60,856 bases of DNA from Roseovarius nitratireducens (GCF_002925845.1 NZ_PDNI01000037.1:1-60856), one strand, 5' to 3'; positions 51,628 to 60,571 are shown, numbered from the stretch's first letter. Numbers and translations are program-made. Notes: a model not told the origin generated them from the letters alone.

Positions 51628-53697
51628 TCAATCTGTCGCCAGTAGGGGCAATTCGCGACGGAAGGGCACGCCTTTGGCGGGCGGCTCTCCCAGTTCGCGC
51701 GCAAAGCGGTGGCCGCCGTAGACCGCCGCCGCGATTGTGCCGGGGGCGAGGCAATCTCCGATCAGGGAGACAGACCGGGGCCCCGCCCCCTCCACTCTTC
51801 CCAGGGCGGTAACAAGATCCCGGTGGAGCCGGGAAATTGGATCGCGCATCGTGACCGGAACCAGCGTACCACAGCCGAGGGTCTGCCGCCGGTCTGTGTA
51901 TACACAGGCCAGTTCGACGCTGTCCGCGTTAATCTGAACGAGATTGTGCAAGGGCACGATCGTGACCCCAAGTTCCATGAGGCGTGTCTGGATGCGCCTC
52001 TGCTCCATGGTGTTATGGGTCCAGTGCGACACGTCTGCGGCCGGAGTGACATAGGTCACCTCGTACCCGTCCAGCCGCAGCTTTTCGGCCATCAGCCCGC
52101 CCATGTAATAATAATCGTCGTCAAAGATGACGACCGCACCCTTGGCGGATGTTCCGGCGCAGATATCGTCGGGTGTCAGGACATGCGCGCCGGGATCGGC
52201 CTGAATGGCCAGCCGGTTGGTGCGCCCGATGCCGTTGGGCGCCCATCTAGAACCGGTGGCGATGGCCACGTGATCGGCTTGGAATTCCAGCACCTCGGCG
52301 GCGCTCAAGGTGCTGTTGAGATACAGGTTCACATTCGCCATCTGGCTGATCTGATACTCGCGGTAATCGGCCACCCGTTTCCATTGCGACAGCCCCGGCA
52401 GTTCGCTTTCAATCGCAACACGCCCTCCGACCTTGTTGCCCGCTTCGGCCAATGTCACCTCATAACCGCGCTGGCCAAGCGCGCGTGCCGCTTCCAGCCC
52501 GGCAGGGCCGGCGCCCACGATCAGAACGCTTTCGTCGGCGCTTTTGGGGGCGATGCGTTCAGGATGCCAGCCCCTGCGCCATTCCTCGCCCATGGTCGGA
52601 TTTTGCGTACAGCGCATCGGCGCGCACAGAAAATCGCCCGTCACGCACATGTTGCACCCGATGCACTCGCGGATGTCCTCGGGGCGGCCTTCCTCGATCT
52701 TCTTCGGCAGAAACGGATCCGCGATCGAGGGGCGGGCCGCGCCAATCAGGTCCATCAGTCCGCCCTTGATCATGCTGACCATCGTGTCGGGCGAGGTAAA
52801 TCGACCGACGCCCACGACTGGTTTGGAGGTCACGCTTTTGACAAAGCGGATATAGTCGTTCTGGAAGCCCTCTTCGCTGAACCGCGACGGCGCGCTGTCG
52901 TTATCCCAGCCACTGACATTCACATCCCAGAGGTCAGGCAGTTCGGCCAGCATCTCGATGATCTCGCGCCCCTGCCCGCGGGCGGAAATGCCGTCGGTCT
53001 CGCCCTTGAGTTCGTCCACCGCCAGCCGAATGGCCACGGCGCAGGTATCGCCCACGGCCTCTTTGGTGTCTTCAAGCACCTCACGCAGCAGGCGCACCCG
53101 GTTTTCCAGGTTGCCGCCATATTCGTCGGTCCGGTCGTTGCGGGTATGCGACAGGAAATGCATCAGCGTGGTCATGTCGTGACCGGCATAGAGGTAGACG
53201 ATGTCGAACCCGGCCTTTTTCGACCGCAATGCCGCATCCACATGCATCTTGCGGAAGGCTTTGATGTCGGCCTTGTCCATGGCGCGGGCGTGAACGGGCT
53301 CCATCAGATCGATGGGCCGGGCCGAGGGACCCATCGGAATTTCGCGGCTGTAGAGGTTGGCCGCACCGGCCCCCAGATGTGCAGGCTCTATTCCTGCCAG
53401 CGCGCCGTGGGCATGAATCTTGTCAACCATCTTGGCCAGCACCGGAATGTCAGAATCGTCCCAAAGCCGGCTCTCGATCACACCGCTCAGCTCGGACGTG
53501 TGGCTGATCTCGCATTCTTCGGTGTTAACCACGCCCCAGCCGCCTTCGGCCTTGACGCCCCGCATCTCTGCCATGCTGGAGGGGTATTGATGGCCCATGC
53601 CGTTGCAATGGGGCACTTGATAAAAGCGGTTCGGGGCCGTGACCGGGCCAATCTGAACCGGCTCAAAGAGGATATCGTAACGGGAATCGCGGGGCAA
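51628..53697 (-). CDS. TMADH-family Fe-S flavoprotein, paralogue C
   Basis: A 689-residue enzyme, first of the three tandem copies and closest to B (shared NGMG, YAGHD, GW-ND-SAPSRF segments). The FMN-linking Cys31, 4Fe-4S motif CIGCNMCVTGDF with RCTQNP, and VLIVGAGPAGLEAARALGQRGY are all kept. Glu61 stands at the Tyr60 position as in B; Trp264 and Asp267 are present, Trp355 absent. Related enzymes include dimethylamine and histamine dehydrogenases and the N-methylproline/stachydrine demethylases. It starts 2 bp after the TetR stop. Confidence 0.87.
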   Translation of the reverse strand: MPRDSRYDILFEPVQIGPVTAPNRFYQVPHCNGMGHQYPSSMAEMRGVKAEGGWGVVNTEECEISHTSELSGVIESRLWDDSDIPVLAKMVDKIHAHGALAGIEPAHLGAGAANLYSREIPMGPSARPIDLMEPVHARAMDKADIKAFRKMHVDAALRSKKAGFDIVYLYAGHDMTTLMHFLSHTRNDRTDEYGGNLENRVRLLREVLEDTKEAVGDTCAVAIRLAVDELKGETDGISARGQGREIIEMLAELPDLWDVNVSGWDNDSAPSRFSEEGFQNDYIRFVKSVTSKPVVGVGRFTSPDTMVSMIKGGLMDLIGAARPSIADPFLPKKIEEGRPEDIRECIGCNMCVTGDFLCAPMRCTQNPTMGEEWRRGWHPERIAPKSADESVLIVGAGPAGLEAARALGQRGYEVTLAEAGNKVGGRVAIESELPGLSQWKRVADYREYQISQMANVNLYLNSTLSAAEVLEFQADHVAIATGSRWAPNGIGRTNRLAIQADPGAHVLTPDDICAGTSAKGAVVIFDDDYYYMGGLMAEKLRLDGYEVTYVTPAADVSHWTHNTMEQRRIQTRLMELGVTIVPLHNLVQINADSVELACVYTDRRQTLGCGTLVPVTMRDPISRLHRDLVTALGRVEGAGPRSVSLIGDCLAPGTIAAAVYGGHRFARELGEPPAKGVPFRRELPLLATD

Positions 53698-53699
53698 AA

Positions 53700-54368
53700 T
53701 CAGTCCTCCTGAGCGACGGTTCGGAATTCAGAACTGTGACGGGGGAATGTCGTGGCCAGGTAGGTCCGGATCCGGTTCTTGGCGTCTTGGCGCGAGAAAT
53801 CTTCGGGATAGATCAGGATGTTCAGCCAGAAGCCATCGTAGAACCCTTCCAGCGATTCCGCGACGTGTTCGGGGTCGATGTTCTCGTATCCGCCTTCCTC
53901 GACGATCTGGCGGCACAGATCGGCCGACACGTCCCACCGTTCCGCATCGATCTCGGACATGATGTCGCGATAATGCGCCCGGTACCCCGCCTCTCCGTAA
54001 AACCCGAACCAGACGGTCAGCTTGTCGCGGTTACAGATATGCGGTACGAAATGCGCATCCACGATCGCCAACAGCTTTTCGGCGGGGGCCATGCCGCTAT
54101 TGCGCACGCTTTCGCGCCACTGCTCGCGGTGTTCGCCCGCCAGAAACCTCAGCGTTTCTTCAAGCAGTTTCTGCTTGCTTCCAAAGTGGAAATTCACCAG
54201 TCCAACCGACAGATCCGCCGCCGAGGTGATGGTCGTGACCGTAGTGCCGGACAACCCGAATTTGCTGATCGAGACGATCGCGCCCATGATCAGCTGATGT
54301 CGACGGAATTCCTTGGAGGCCGTCCGTCCGACACCGTCTCCTTGATTTTTCACGATTGCAGCAGACAT
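53700..54368 (-). CDS. BetI-like TetR family regulator
   Basis: A 222-residue TetR repressor. The helix-turn-helix is at about residues 20-70 (RRHQLIMGAIVSISKFGLSG, TTVTTITSAADLSVGLVNFH, FGSKQKLLEETLR), and the ligand domain has the BetI_C pattern with DAHFVPHICNRDKLTVWFGF. BetI binds choline and controls betaine genes. The gene sits inside the operon, 3 bp after the ATPase and 2 bp before flavoprotein C, so it would autoregulate. The palindromes at 42999, 43035 and 58568 are likely targets. Confidence 0.85.
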   Translation of the reverse strand: MSAAIVKNQGDGVGRTASKEFRRHQLIMGAIVSISKFGLSGTTVTTITSAADLSVGLVNFHFGSKQKLLEETLRFLAGEHREQWRESVRNSGMAPAEKLLAIVDAHFVPHICNRDKLTVWFGFYGEAGYRAHYRDIMSEIDAERWDVSADLCRQIVEEGGYENIDPEHVAESLEGFYDGFWLNILIYPEDFSRQDAKNRIRTYLATTFPRHSSEFRTVAQED

Positions 54369-54371
54369 TGT

Positions 54372-55469
54372 CTATTCCTTCCCGATCAAGACAATGGCGC
54401 TCTCGCTCCAGTTGAGCCATGTGTGCGTGTTCGCATTTACCTGCGATGTTGCCCCCTCGCTGTTTTGAGCCGACACTGCGACAGGCTGTTCGACGCCCGG
54501 CAGGCGCACGAAATAATGGCTCCGCTCCCCCAGATAGGCCGCATTTTCCAATTCACCTGAGACGGCACCGTCGGACTGATCGGGTTTGTGATCGCTCAGC
54601 GTGAGTTTTTCGGGCCGTATGGCAACTTCGACCTTGTCACCGGGCGCAAGGTTCCGCCCCGCCGAGGGCACGCGCAACTTGCCCAAGCCCTGCGTCTCGA
54701 CCACGAAGTGGCCCCCCTCTGCCCCCAGTACCTGCGCATCGAAGAAATTCATCGTGCCGATGAAGGATGCGACCTTGCGGCTGTTGGGTGCCTCATACAG
54801 CCCGCGGGGCGTGTCGATCTGAAGAACGTGCCCCCCCGACATCACCGCGATCCGATCCGACAGGGTCAGGGCCTCTTCCTGGTCGTGGGTCACAAAGACA
54901 AAGGTGATGCCCACGGTCTGTTGCAGGGCGCGCAATTCCAGTTGCATCTGTTCGCGCAATTGCTTGTCCAGGGCACCAAGGGGTTCATCCAGCAACAGCA
55001 CCTTGGGCCTCAGGATCAGCGCGCGGGCCAGCGCGATGCGCTGGCGCTGACCGCCGGACAATTCGTGCGAGCGCCGCTCACCGTATCCTGGCAGCTTGAT
55101 CAGGTCGAGCATCTCGTCGACCATTTCGTAGCGCTTTTCTCGCGACAACTTCTGCTTGCGCAAGCCATAGGCGATGTTGTCGCGCACGCTGAGATGCGGG
55201 AAGATTGCGTAGTTCTGGAACACCATGTTGACCGGGCGCAGGTTCGGAGGCACGTCCGTCATCGGTTGACCATCGATCAGAATTTCGCCTGACGACGGGG
55301 CCTCGAACCCCGCAAGCATGCGCAAAAGCGTTGTCTTGCCACAGCCCGATGGGCCCAGAAGCGAAAAGAATTCTCCGTGCCCGATATCTATCGACGCTCC
55401 GTTAACCGCCTGAAAAGCTCCGAAGTGCTTGTCGATGTTTCGAACAGAGATGAACGCGTTTTGCGTCAT
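54372..55469 (-). CDS. ABC transporter ATPase (spermidine/putrescine PotA type)
   Basis: A 365-residue ATPase. Walker A GPSGCGKTTLLRML, Q-loop VFQNYAIFPHLSV, signature LSGGQRQRIALARAL, Walker B LLLDEPLGAL and the H-loop FVTHDQEEALTLSD are complete. A C-terminal TOBE domain runs from about residue 275. It energises the two permeases encoded just upstream; the binding protein is at 57345. PotA-type importers also carry betaines and other organic amines, so the substrate is open. Confidence 0.92.
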   Translation of the reverse strand: MTQNAFISVRNIDKHFGAFQAVNGASIDIGHGEFFSLLGPSGCGKTTLLRMLAGFEAPSSGEILIDGQPMTDVPPNLRPVNMVFQNYAIFPHLSVRDNIAYGLRKQKLSREKRYEMVDEMLDLIKLPGYGERRSHELSGGQRQRIALARALILRPKVLLLDEPLGALDKQLREQMQLELRALQQTVGITFVFVTHDQEEALTLSDRIAVMSGGHVLQIDTPRGLYEAPNSRKVASFIGTMNFFDAQVLGAEGGHFVVETQGLGKLRVPSAGRNLAPGDKVEVAIRPEKLTLSDHKPDQSDGAVSGELENAAYLGERSHYFVRLPGVEQPVAVSAQNSEGATSQVNANTHTWLNWSESAIVLIGKE

Positions 55470-55473
55470 TGCG

Positions 55474-56286
55474 TCAATCGCCTTTCACTGAAGTTACATG
55501 GGCACCGCGGTTGATCCACTGGCTGATGAAAATCAGCAGGAACGACACGGCGATGATGATAGAGGAGAGCGCCAGGATGGACGGAAACTCCTTGGGAAAC
55601 CGAAGCTGGCCCCAGATGTACATTGGCAGCGTTGGTTCGGATCCGCTCAGGAAGAACGCCATGATGAATTCGTCGAATGACACCGTGAATGTCAGGATCA
55701 GGCTGGCCACCACGCCTGGAAAGACCATCGGCAGCGTGACGCGCCAGAACGTCCAGAAGGCGTTTTCTCCCAGATCGGAAGAGGCCTCTTCGACGGATTT
55801 GTCGAAACCTTCGAACCGTGGGATCAGCGTGGCCACCGAAAACGGCAGGCAGACGATCAGATGCCCCATGGCCACAGTATAGAGCGAAAGCGACACGCCC
55901 ATTCGGCTGAACAGGACCAGAAGCGCGACACCGAAGATGATCAGCGGCACGACAAGCGGCAGCATGATGAAGCCAACCGCCGGTCCGCGGCCCGGGAACC
56001 GGTAGCGGGTGATCGCCTTTGCGGCGAAAATTCCCATCACAGTTGACAGTACGGAGACACTGATACCCACCTTCAGGCTGTTCATCAGTGCGTTCCAAAC
56101 CGGCTCGCGCTCGAACAACTCGCCGTACCACTCAAAGGTAAAACCAGTCAGCGGAAACTTGACGTAGATCGAGTCGTTGAAGCTGAAGAGCGGCAGGAAG
56201 AGCACCGGTACATAGAGCACAAACAGGAAGATGAGAGAGTACAGCCGCAGCGAGCGACTGGGTTTGTTGAATCCGCGACCGGACAT
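55474..56286 (-). CDS. ABC transporter permease (PotC type)
   Basis: A 270-residue inner-membrane protein with six helices. The EAA coupling loop EEASSDLGENAFWTFWRVTL faces the ATPase. It starts on the last base of the preceding permease stop (1-bp overlap), and the ATPase follows after 4 bp. Confidence 0.9.
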   Translation of the reverse strand: MSGRGFNKPSRSLRLYSLIFLFVLYVPVLFLPLFSFNDSIYVKFPLTGFTFEWYGELFEREPVWNALMNSLKVGISVSVLSTVMGIFAAKAITRYRFPGRGPAVGFIMLPLVVPLIIFGVALLVLFSRMGVSLSLYTVAMGHLIVCLPFSVATLIPRFEGFDKSVEEASSDLGENAFWTFWRVTLPMVFPGVVASLILTFTVSFDEFIMAFFLSGSEPTLPMYIWGQLRFPKEFPSILALSSIIIAVSFLLIFISQWINRGAHVTSVKGD

Positions 56287-57218
56287 CAGGAAATCCTCCT
56301 TCTGACCAACATGGTCAGCAGGATGAATATCCCGCTGACGACTGCGATGCAGAGCATCAGGACAATCGCAAGCGTGGCCCCCATCGGCCAGTTATTGATT
56401 GGGCCGAACTGCTTCTGGATCAGGTTGCCGATCATCGCGCCATCGGGCCCACCGAGCAGCGCCGGCGTGATGTAATCGCCCGTAGTGGGAATGAAAATCA
56501 GCAGGCTGGCCGAGATCACACCTGGCAGCGAGAGTGGCAAGGTTATGCGCATAAAGCGGGCCACCGGTCCATCGCCCAGATCAGTCGCGGCCTCGAGCAG
56601 CGACTTGTCGATCTTCTCCAGAGAAACATAAAGCGGCAGGATGGCAAACGCCGCCCAAGCGTGGGCCAGCGTGATGACCACCGCCGACTGGCTGTAAAGC
56701 AGGAATTCAAGCGGTGCCTCGATCAGACCCAGCGACATCAATCCGGAATTGATTACGCCTTCATACCCCAACACCACCTTCCAAGCGAAAACCCGCAATA
56801 GGTAACTGGTCCAGAACGGCAGGGTGATGAACACCAGCCAGATCATCTTGTTGCGATGCACGTGGAACGCTACGTAATAGGCCATCGGGTAGCACAGGAT
56901 GACCGTGGCGATGGTGACGCTGCCGGAAATCGACAGCGACCGCTCCATCAGCGCCCCGTATATCGGGCGTTCCAGCAGCTGCCGGTAATTGTCCAGCGTC
57001 AGTGAGGTGTCGAAGCCGAATCCCTGGGCGGTCCAGAGGCTCATCAGCAACAAGATGCCGAACGGAACCAAAAGCGCCACCAGCATAAAACCGAATGCAG
57101 GCGACAACAGCACCATTCCGCGCACCGCCTCGGACCGGTCCAGCAGTTGCAGAAAAACGTTCCGGCGCTGTGATCGCTTGTTTGTAAGTTTGTCCGGTAT
57201 GGACGATGAAGTTGTCAT
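56286..57218 (-). CDS. ABC transporter permease (PotB type)
   Basis: A 310-residue inner-membrane protein with six main helices and an extended basic N-terminus (about 35 residues). The EAA loop is LEAATDLGDGPVARFMRITL. It follows the binding-protein gene after a 126-bp gap that contains a strong hairpin. Confidence 0.9.
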   Translation of the reverse strand: MTTSSSIPDKLTNKRSQRRNVFLQLLDRSEAVRGMVLLSPAFGFMLVALLVPFGILLLMSLWTAQGFGFDTSLTLDNYRQLLERPIYGALMERSLSISGSVTIATVILCYPMAYYVAFHVHRNKMIWLVFITLPFWTSYLLRVFAWKVVLGYEGVINSGLMSLGLIEAPLEFLLYSQSAVVITLAHAWAAFAILPLYVSLEKIDKSLLEAATDLGDGPVARFMRITLPLSLPGVISASLLIFIPTTGDYITPALLGGPDGAMIGNLIQKQFGPINNWPMGATLAIVLMLCIAVVSGIFILLTMLVRRRIS

Positions 57219-57295
57219 TGCTCGGCTTTAACCTTCCCGCATGCATAACAAGATATACTCCCGATCACCACTTGAGGGCGATCAGGTGTTGGCCC

Positions 57296-57324
57296 CCTAC
57301 GGCCGGACCCGCTCCGACCGTAGG
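57296..57324 (-). terminator. Stable hairpin between binding-protein and permease genes
   Basis: On the minus strand CCTACGGTCGGA pairs with TCCGGCCGTAGG (12 bp, one G-U) around a 5-base loop. No T run follows. Such intercistronic hairpins usually protect the binding-protein message or partly stop transcription, giving more binding protein than permease. Confidence 0.6.
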
Positions 57325-57344
57325 AAGTTCGTGATAATTCGGCT

Positions 57345-58469
57345 TTAAAAGCCCGCTTTAATTTCCTCGAACATTGCGTTCATCTTGGTTTCCCATTCCT
57401 GAGATTGGGGAATCTGAAAATGTCCAGCATCCAGAATGTTGGATGGGTTTGCACTCAGGCCCAAGCCTTGCAACGTTTCGTCATCGAACAATTCGAAGGC
57501 CTTCTTGCTCGGGTGGCCATAACCCCATTCTCCAATCATGAACTTGCCCGTCTCGACGCTCAGGAGCGAGTCGATCACGTCGTAGGCGCGGTCCAGATTC
57601 GGTGCGTCCTTGTGGATCATCACACCGCACACCCAAGTCAGCGCACCCTCCTTGGGCTTGGCGAACTTGACCGGCACACCTTCGGATTGCAGCAGCACCG
57701 CCGATGAATTCCACGTCATTGCAGCCACCATTTCACCTGAAGCCAGCGCCTGTTCCAGTGTAGTCGTATCATCAGTGTAGACCCGGATGAGCGGGCGTTG
57801 TTCGCGCATCACGGCCGCGATCTTGTCGAAGGCCTCCGGCGTGTCGATATCCTTGAAATCGACCTCCGCCTTGATCGCCCCACACCACCAGGCGTCGCCG
57901 CCCGATGCCAAGCTGCCCAAGCGACCCTTATAGCGTTCATCCCAAAGCATATCCCAGGATTCTTCGCCCTCAAGTTCGAACATGTCTGTCCGATAAGTGA
58001 CCGACGTTTGCCCCCAATCGAAGGGCGCCATCCAGACGTTGCCACCCTCTGCGTCATTGCCCGGCAGATCAACAAGTTCGGGCATGACATCGCCCCAGTG
58101 CGCCAGCCGATCCGTCTGAACCGGCTGGAACAGGCCCGAGCTGACCCAGCGCGTCAGGGCTTGGTTGCACGGATGCGATACATCGACCACATAGCCCGCC
58201 CGCATCTTCGTCAATGCTTCTTCGGACCCACCAAAGGTCGCGAAATTGGGCAAAGCACCGTGCTTTTCTTTGTACTCGCCAAACAGTTCGGGGATGTCGT
58301 ACCCCCCCCAAGTGAAAAAGGTTGCTTCATCGTCGGATGCGGCCAGCGCCCTGCGCCCCGCAAGCGGCACGGAAAACATCCCCACGCCAGCTGCCATCAG
58401 CGATCGTGTAAACGCGCGGCGGCTCATTTTGCCTTCTCTTACGGCACCCAGTTGATCAAGAACGTCCAT
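57345..58469 (-). CDS. ABC transporter substrate-binding protein, Tat-exported
   Basis: A 374-residue periplasmic binding protein of the spermidine/putrescine (PotD) class. The N-terminus has a twin-arginine signal (MSRRAFTRSLMAAGVG, with cleavage after about RRALA). The mature part opens ATFFTWGGYDIPELFGEYKE, typical of PotD-like proteins; ASGEMVAAMTWNSSAVL is the hinge region. I chose the ATG at 58469, preceded by CAGGGGGAAT; an upstream in-frame start would overlap the operator. It is the first gene of the 13.6-kb operon. Aromatic residues (Trp) could cage a quaternary amine. Confidence 0.88.
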   Translation of the reverse strand: MDVLDQLGAVREGKMSRRAFTRSLMAAGVGMFSVPLAGRRALAASDDEATFFTWGGYDIPELFGEYKEKHGALPNFATFGGSEEALTKMRAGYVVDVSHPCNQALTRWVSSGLFQPVQTDRLAHWGDVMPELVDLPGNDAEGGNVWMAPFDWGQTSVTYRTDMFELEGEESWDMLWDERYKGRLGSLASGGDAWWCGAIKAEVDFKDIDTPEAFDKIAAVMREQRPLIRVYTDDTTTLEQALASGEMVAAMTWNSSAVLLQSEGVPVKFAKPKEGALTWVCGVMIHKDAPNLDRAYDVIDSLLSVETGKFMIGEWGYGHPSKKAFELFDDETLQGLGLSANPSNILDAGHFQIPQSQEWETKMNAMFEEIKAGF

Positions 58470-58567
58470 CTGTATTCCCCCTGTTGTTGAACCGTGACAA
58501 GCCAGCTTGGGCATGATCTTCGCCCTTCGCGTTCGGGCCGAATGCTCGTGCGGTCGCCACCATTCCG

Positions 58568-58583
58568 TTGAATGATTATTCAA
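58568..58583. promoter_or_regulatory. Palindromic operator TTGAAT-GATT-ATTCAA (site 3)
   Basis: A perfect inverted repeat 99 bp upstream of the binding-protein start, with the same half sites and spacing as the two sites before the cupin gene 15.5 kb away. A candidate target of the BetI-like regulator. Confidence 0.62.
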
Positions 58584-58738
58584 TCATTGTGCCGACTTTT
58601 GTTTTCAGTCAACATCAAATACGAATTTTTTCCGAGCCGATAACCGTTGGCAGGCTGCGAATGTCAGGACGTCGGGTGCTACACGCGTGAGTATCACGTT
58701 GTTTTAATGAACTTTTTACGTGCCGCCAAAGGCGATAG

Positions 58739-60019
58739 TTAGGAAATGAACCTGTCCCGCGCCTGATAATACATCACCGTTGGCCCCAGGAACCAAGGAA
58801 TCCCGTTGTACAAGGGCACCGTCGGAAACGGCAGGTTCTCCAGCGCGATGCGCACCGACTGTCCGGCAATCCGCCGCCCGATCAGATGACCGTAGTACAG
58901 CGAATTCGCCACACCAGAGCCGCTGTACCCCATGCAGAAGTGAATGCCGTCATGGCATCCAAGATGCGGCATCCGATCAAAGGTGAAACCCACGAACCCG
59001 GACCAGAAATGCGTGAAACCGATGTCTGCAAGCTGCGGATAGATGTCCAACATCATGGATCGCAACCGGGACGCACAGCGGGCAGGATCGGCCCGGAACA
59101 ACGCCGCGCGCCCGCCAAACAATAGCCGCTTTCCATCCGGGGAATAGCGATAATAGACAACCACCTTGCGCGTATCTACCACGTTTCGCCGATTCGGAAT
59201 CAGCGCGATCTGCAGCGGTTCGGGCAGCTCTTGCGTGGCCAGCATGTGGCTGGCAATTGGAATGATGCGCCGTCGGGCCCAAGGGAAAACCTTGTCCGTA
59301 TAGCCGTTGGTGGCAACCAGCACGTGCTTCGACGCAACGACCCCTTGACGTGTTTGCGTCTGAAATCCCTGCCCTTCTCGCGCAATTGCCTCGGCAGGGC
59401 ACTGCGCGACGATGCGCACACCAGCATTCAGGCAGGCCCGCACCAATGCCGACAAAAGCTTCGCTGGGTGAAGCGAGGCAAAATCGGTCTCAACAAGACC
59501 GCCGAAATAGCGATCCGAGCCAACCTCTTCATGCACTCTGTCTTTCTCGATAATCGTCAAATTGGTGCGTCCGGCCCGCGCCGTCTCGTCGGCCTGACGC
59601 CTGAGGTAATCGAATTGTTTTTGCGAATGCGCCCCGCAGAACCGCCCGTTCTTCTGATGGCTTTCCGGCACGCCCAATTCCGATGCCAGCCTTTCGGCGA
59701 AAACGAGCGCGTTCGCGGCGTCATCATAGAGTCTGTCAACGACCTCCGCGCCAAGGCGCTTGACCAGCTGAGTGCGCGACCATTTCATCCCGTCCGATAT
59801 CTGGCCACCATTACGGCTGGACGCCCCGTCACCGATTGCACCTTTTTCTAGAACCGCAACGCTCATCCCGCTTTTGGCTGCCTCAAGTGCCGCCGAAAGC
59901 CCGGTGAACCCGGCGCCGACGATGACCAGATCGGCGCGTGCCGGCAGCGCGGACGCGGTCTCTGGAAAACGCGTATCTTCCCACCAGAACGGGGTCGTCT
60001 TAATCTGATCAAGGTCCAT
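58739..60019 (-). CDS. FAD-dependent oxidoreductase (OrdL/PuuB-like, DAO fold)
   Basis: A 426-residue flavoprotein. The FAD motif LVIVGAGFTGLSAALEAAKSG starts near residue 31, followed by EKGAIGDGASSRNGGQISDG, the signature of the OrdL family that includes gamma-glutamylputrescine oxidase. The C-terminal GYSGSGVANSLYYG holds the FAD phosphate/substrate loop. It oxidises a secondary or primary amine to an imine. It runs in the same direction as the ABC operon, separated by 269 bp that contain operator site 3, so it is probably a separate transcript. Confidence 0.85.
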   Translation of the reverse strand: MDLDQIKTTPFWWEDTRFPETASALPARADLVIVGAGFTGLSAALEAAKSGMSVAVLEKGAIGDGASSRNGGQISDGMKWSRTQLVKRLGAEVVDRLYDDAANALVFAERLASELGVPESHQKNGRFCGAHSQKQFDYLRRQADETARAGRTNLTIIEKDRVHEEVGSDRYFGGLVETDFASLHPAKLLSALVRACLNAGVRIVAQCPAEAIAREGQGFQTQTRQGVVASKHVLVATNGYTDKVFPWARRRIIPIASHMLATQELPEPLQIALIPNRRNVVDTRKVVVYYRYSPDGKRLLFGGRAALFRADPARCASRLRSMMLDIYPQLADIGFTHFWSGFVGFTFDRMPHLGCHDGIHFCMGYSGSGVANSLYYGHLIGRRIAGQSVRIALENLPFPTVPLYNGIPWFLGPTVMYYQARDRFIS

Positions 60020-60043
60020 GGGCTGCTTTCCTGTAATCGTTTC

Positions 60044-60385
60044 TCATGACGCCAGCACGATGCCGGGTTCGACAACGGGGTTTCCCCTGTCGTACCTGTC
60101 GACGGCGAAAGGTTTCATGCGATCATCCGTGACAGCCTTCGCAATCGCCTGCGACAACAGCAATCCAGCGCCCGGTGCCCCGGCGAACCCATAGGACCAC
60201 CCCGCCGAGATCCACAGATCACTCAGGTCCGGATGCGGTCCCAGCATCGGCCCGAAAATCGGGCGTCGCGTGGATCATGCCAGCCCAATGCCACAGGATG
60301 CGCACCTCTGCCAGCTGGGGGAACAGTTTCATGTAGACTCGCGCGGTATTGGCCAGAACCGGGACATCGGTTTGTAGTGATCATT
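60044..60385 (-). pseudogene. C-terminal fragment of a second FAD-dependent oxidoreductase, frameshifted
   Basis: The minus strand reads VPVLANTARVYMKLFPQLAE then WHWAGMIHATPDF, loses frame at a TTTT run near 60256, and resumes LGPHPDLSDLWISAGWSYGF to the stop at 60044. This is the C-terminal third of a sarcosine-oxidase-beta-like flavoenzyme. The N-terminal part is gone, cut off by the IS sequences at about 60385. It lies 24 bp before the OrdL-type gene, so it was probably the first gene of that unit. Confidence 0.72.
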
Positions 60386-60451
60386 TCATCAGAGTTGGCT
60401 CGGTTGATCTGAACAGGTTCCGAACGTTCTCTAAGTGGTTTTCCGCCTCGG

Positions 60452-60571
60452 TTACGCCGCCACCGCTTTGGGCATTGACTGGTTGAAGTAGGTCTGATCG
60501 GGGGTTCTCCCGTCAAGCGACGAATGTGGGCTTCGGTTGTTGTAAAAGCCGAGATAGCGGCTGTCGCGTTG
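60452..60571 (-). mobile_element. IS3-family OrfB C-terminal fragment
   Basis: About 40 codons read RYLGFYNNRSPHSSLDGRTP then a short tail MPKAVAA-stop, the standard end of IS3-family OrfB. It is cut at its 5' side by the IS481 fragment. DNA from about 60386 to 60451 probably holds the right end of the same element. Confidence 0.75.

Noticed and set aside
47485-53697. Calling any of the three flavoproteins trimethylamine dehydrogenase
   Set aside because: The aromatic bowl residues are not fully kept in any of them, so only the family is claimed.
57345-58469. Calling the importer a spermidine/putrescine transporter outright
   Set aside because: The PotD-like fold is clear, but related importers carry betaines and other amines and the context favours an N-methylated compound.
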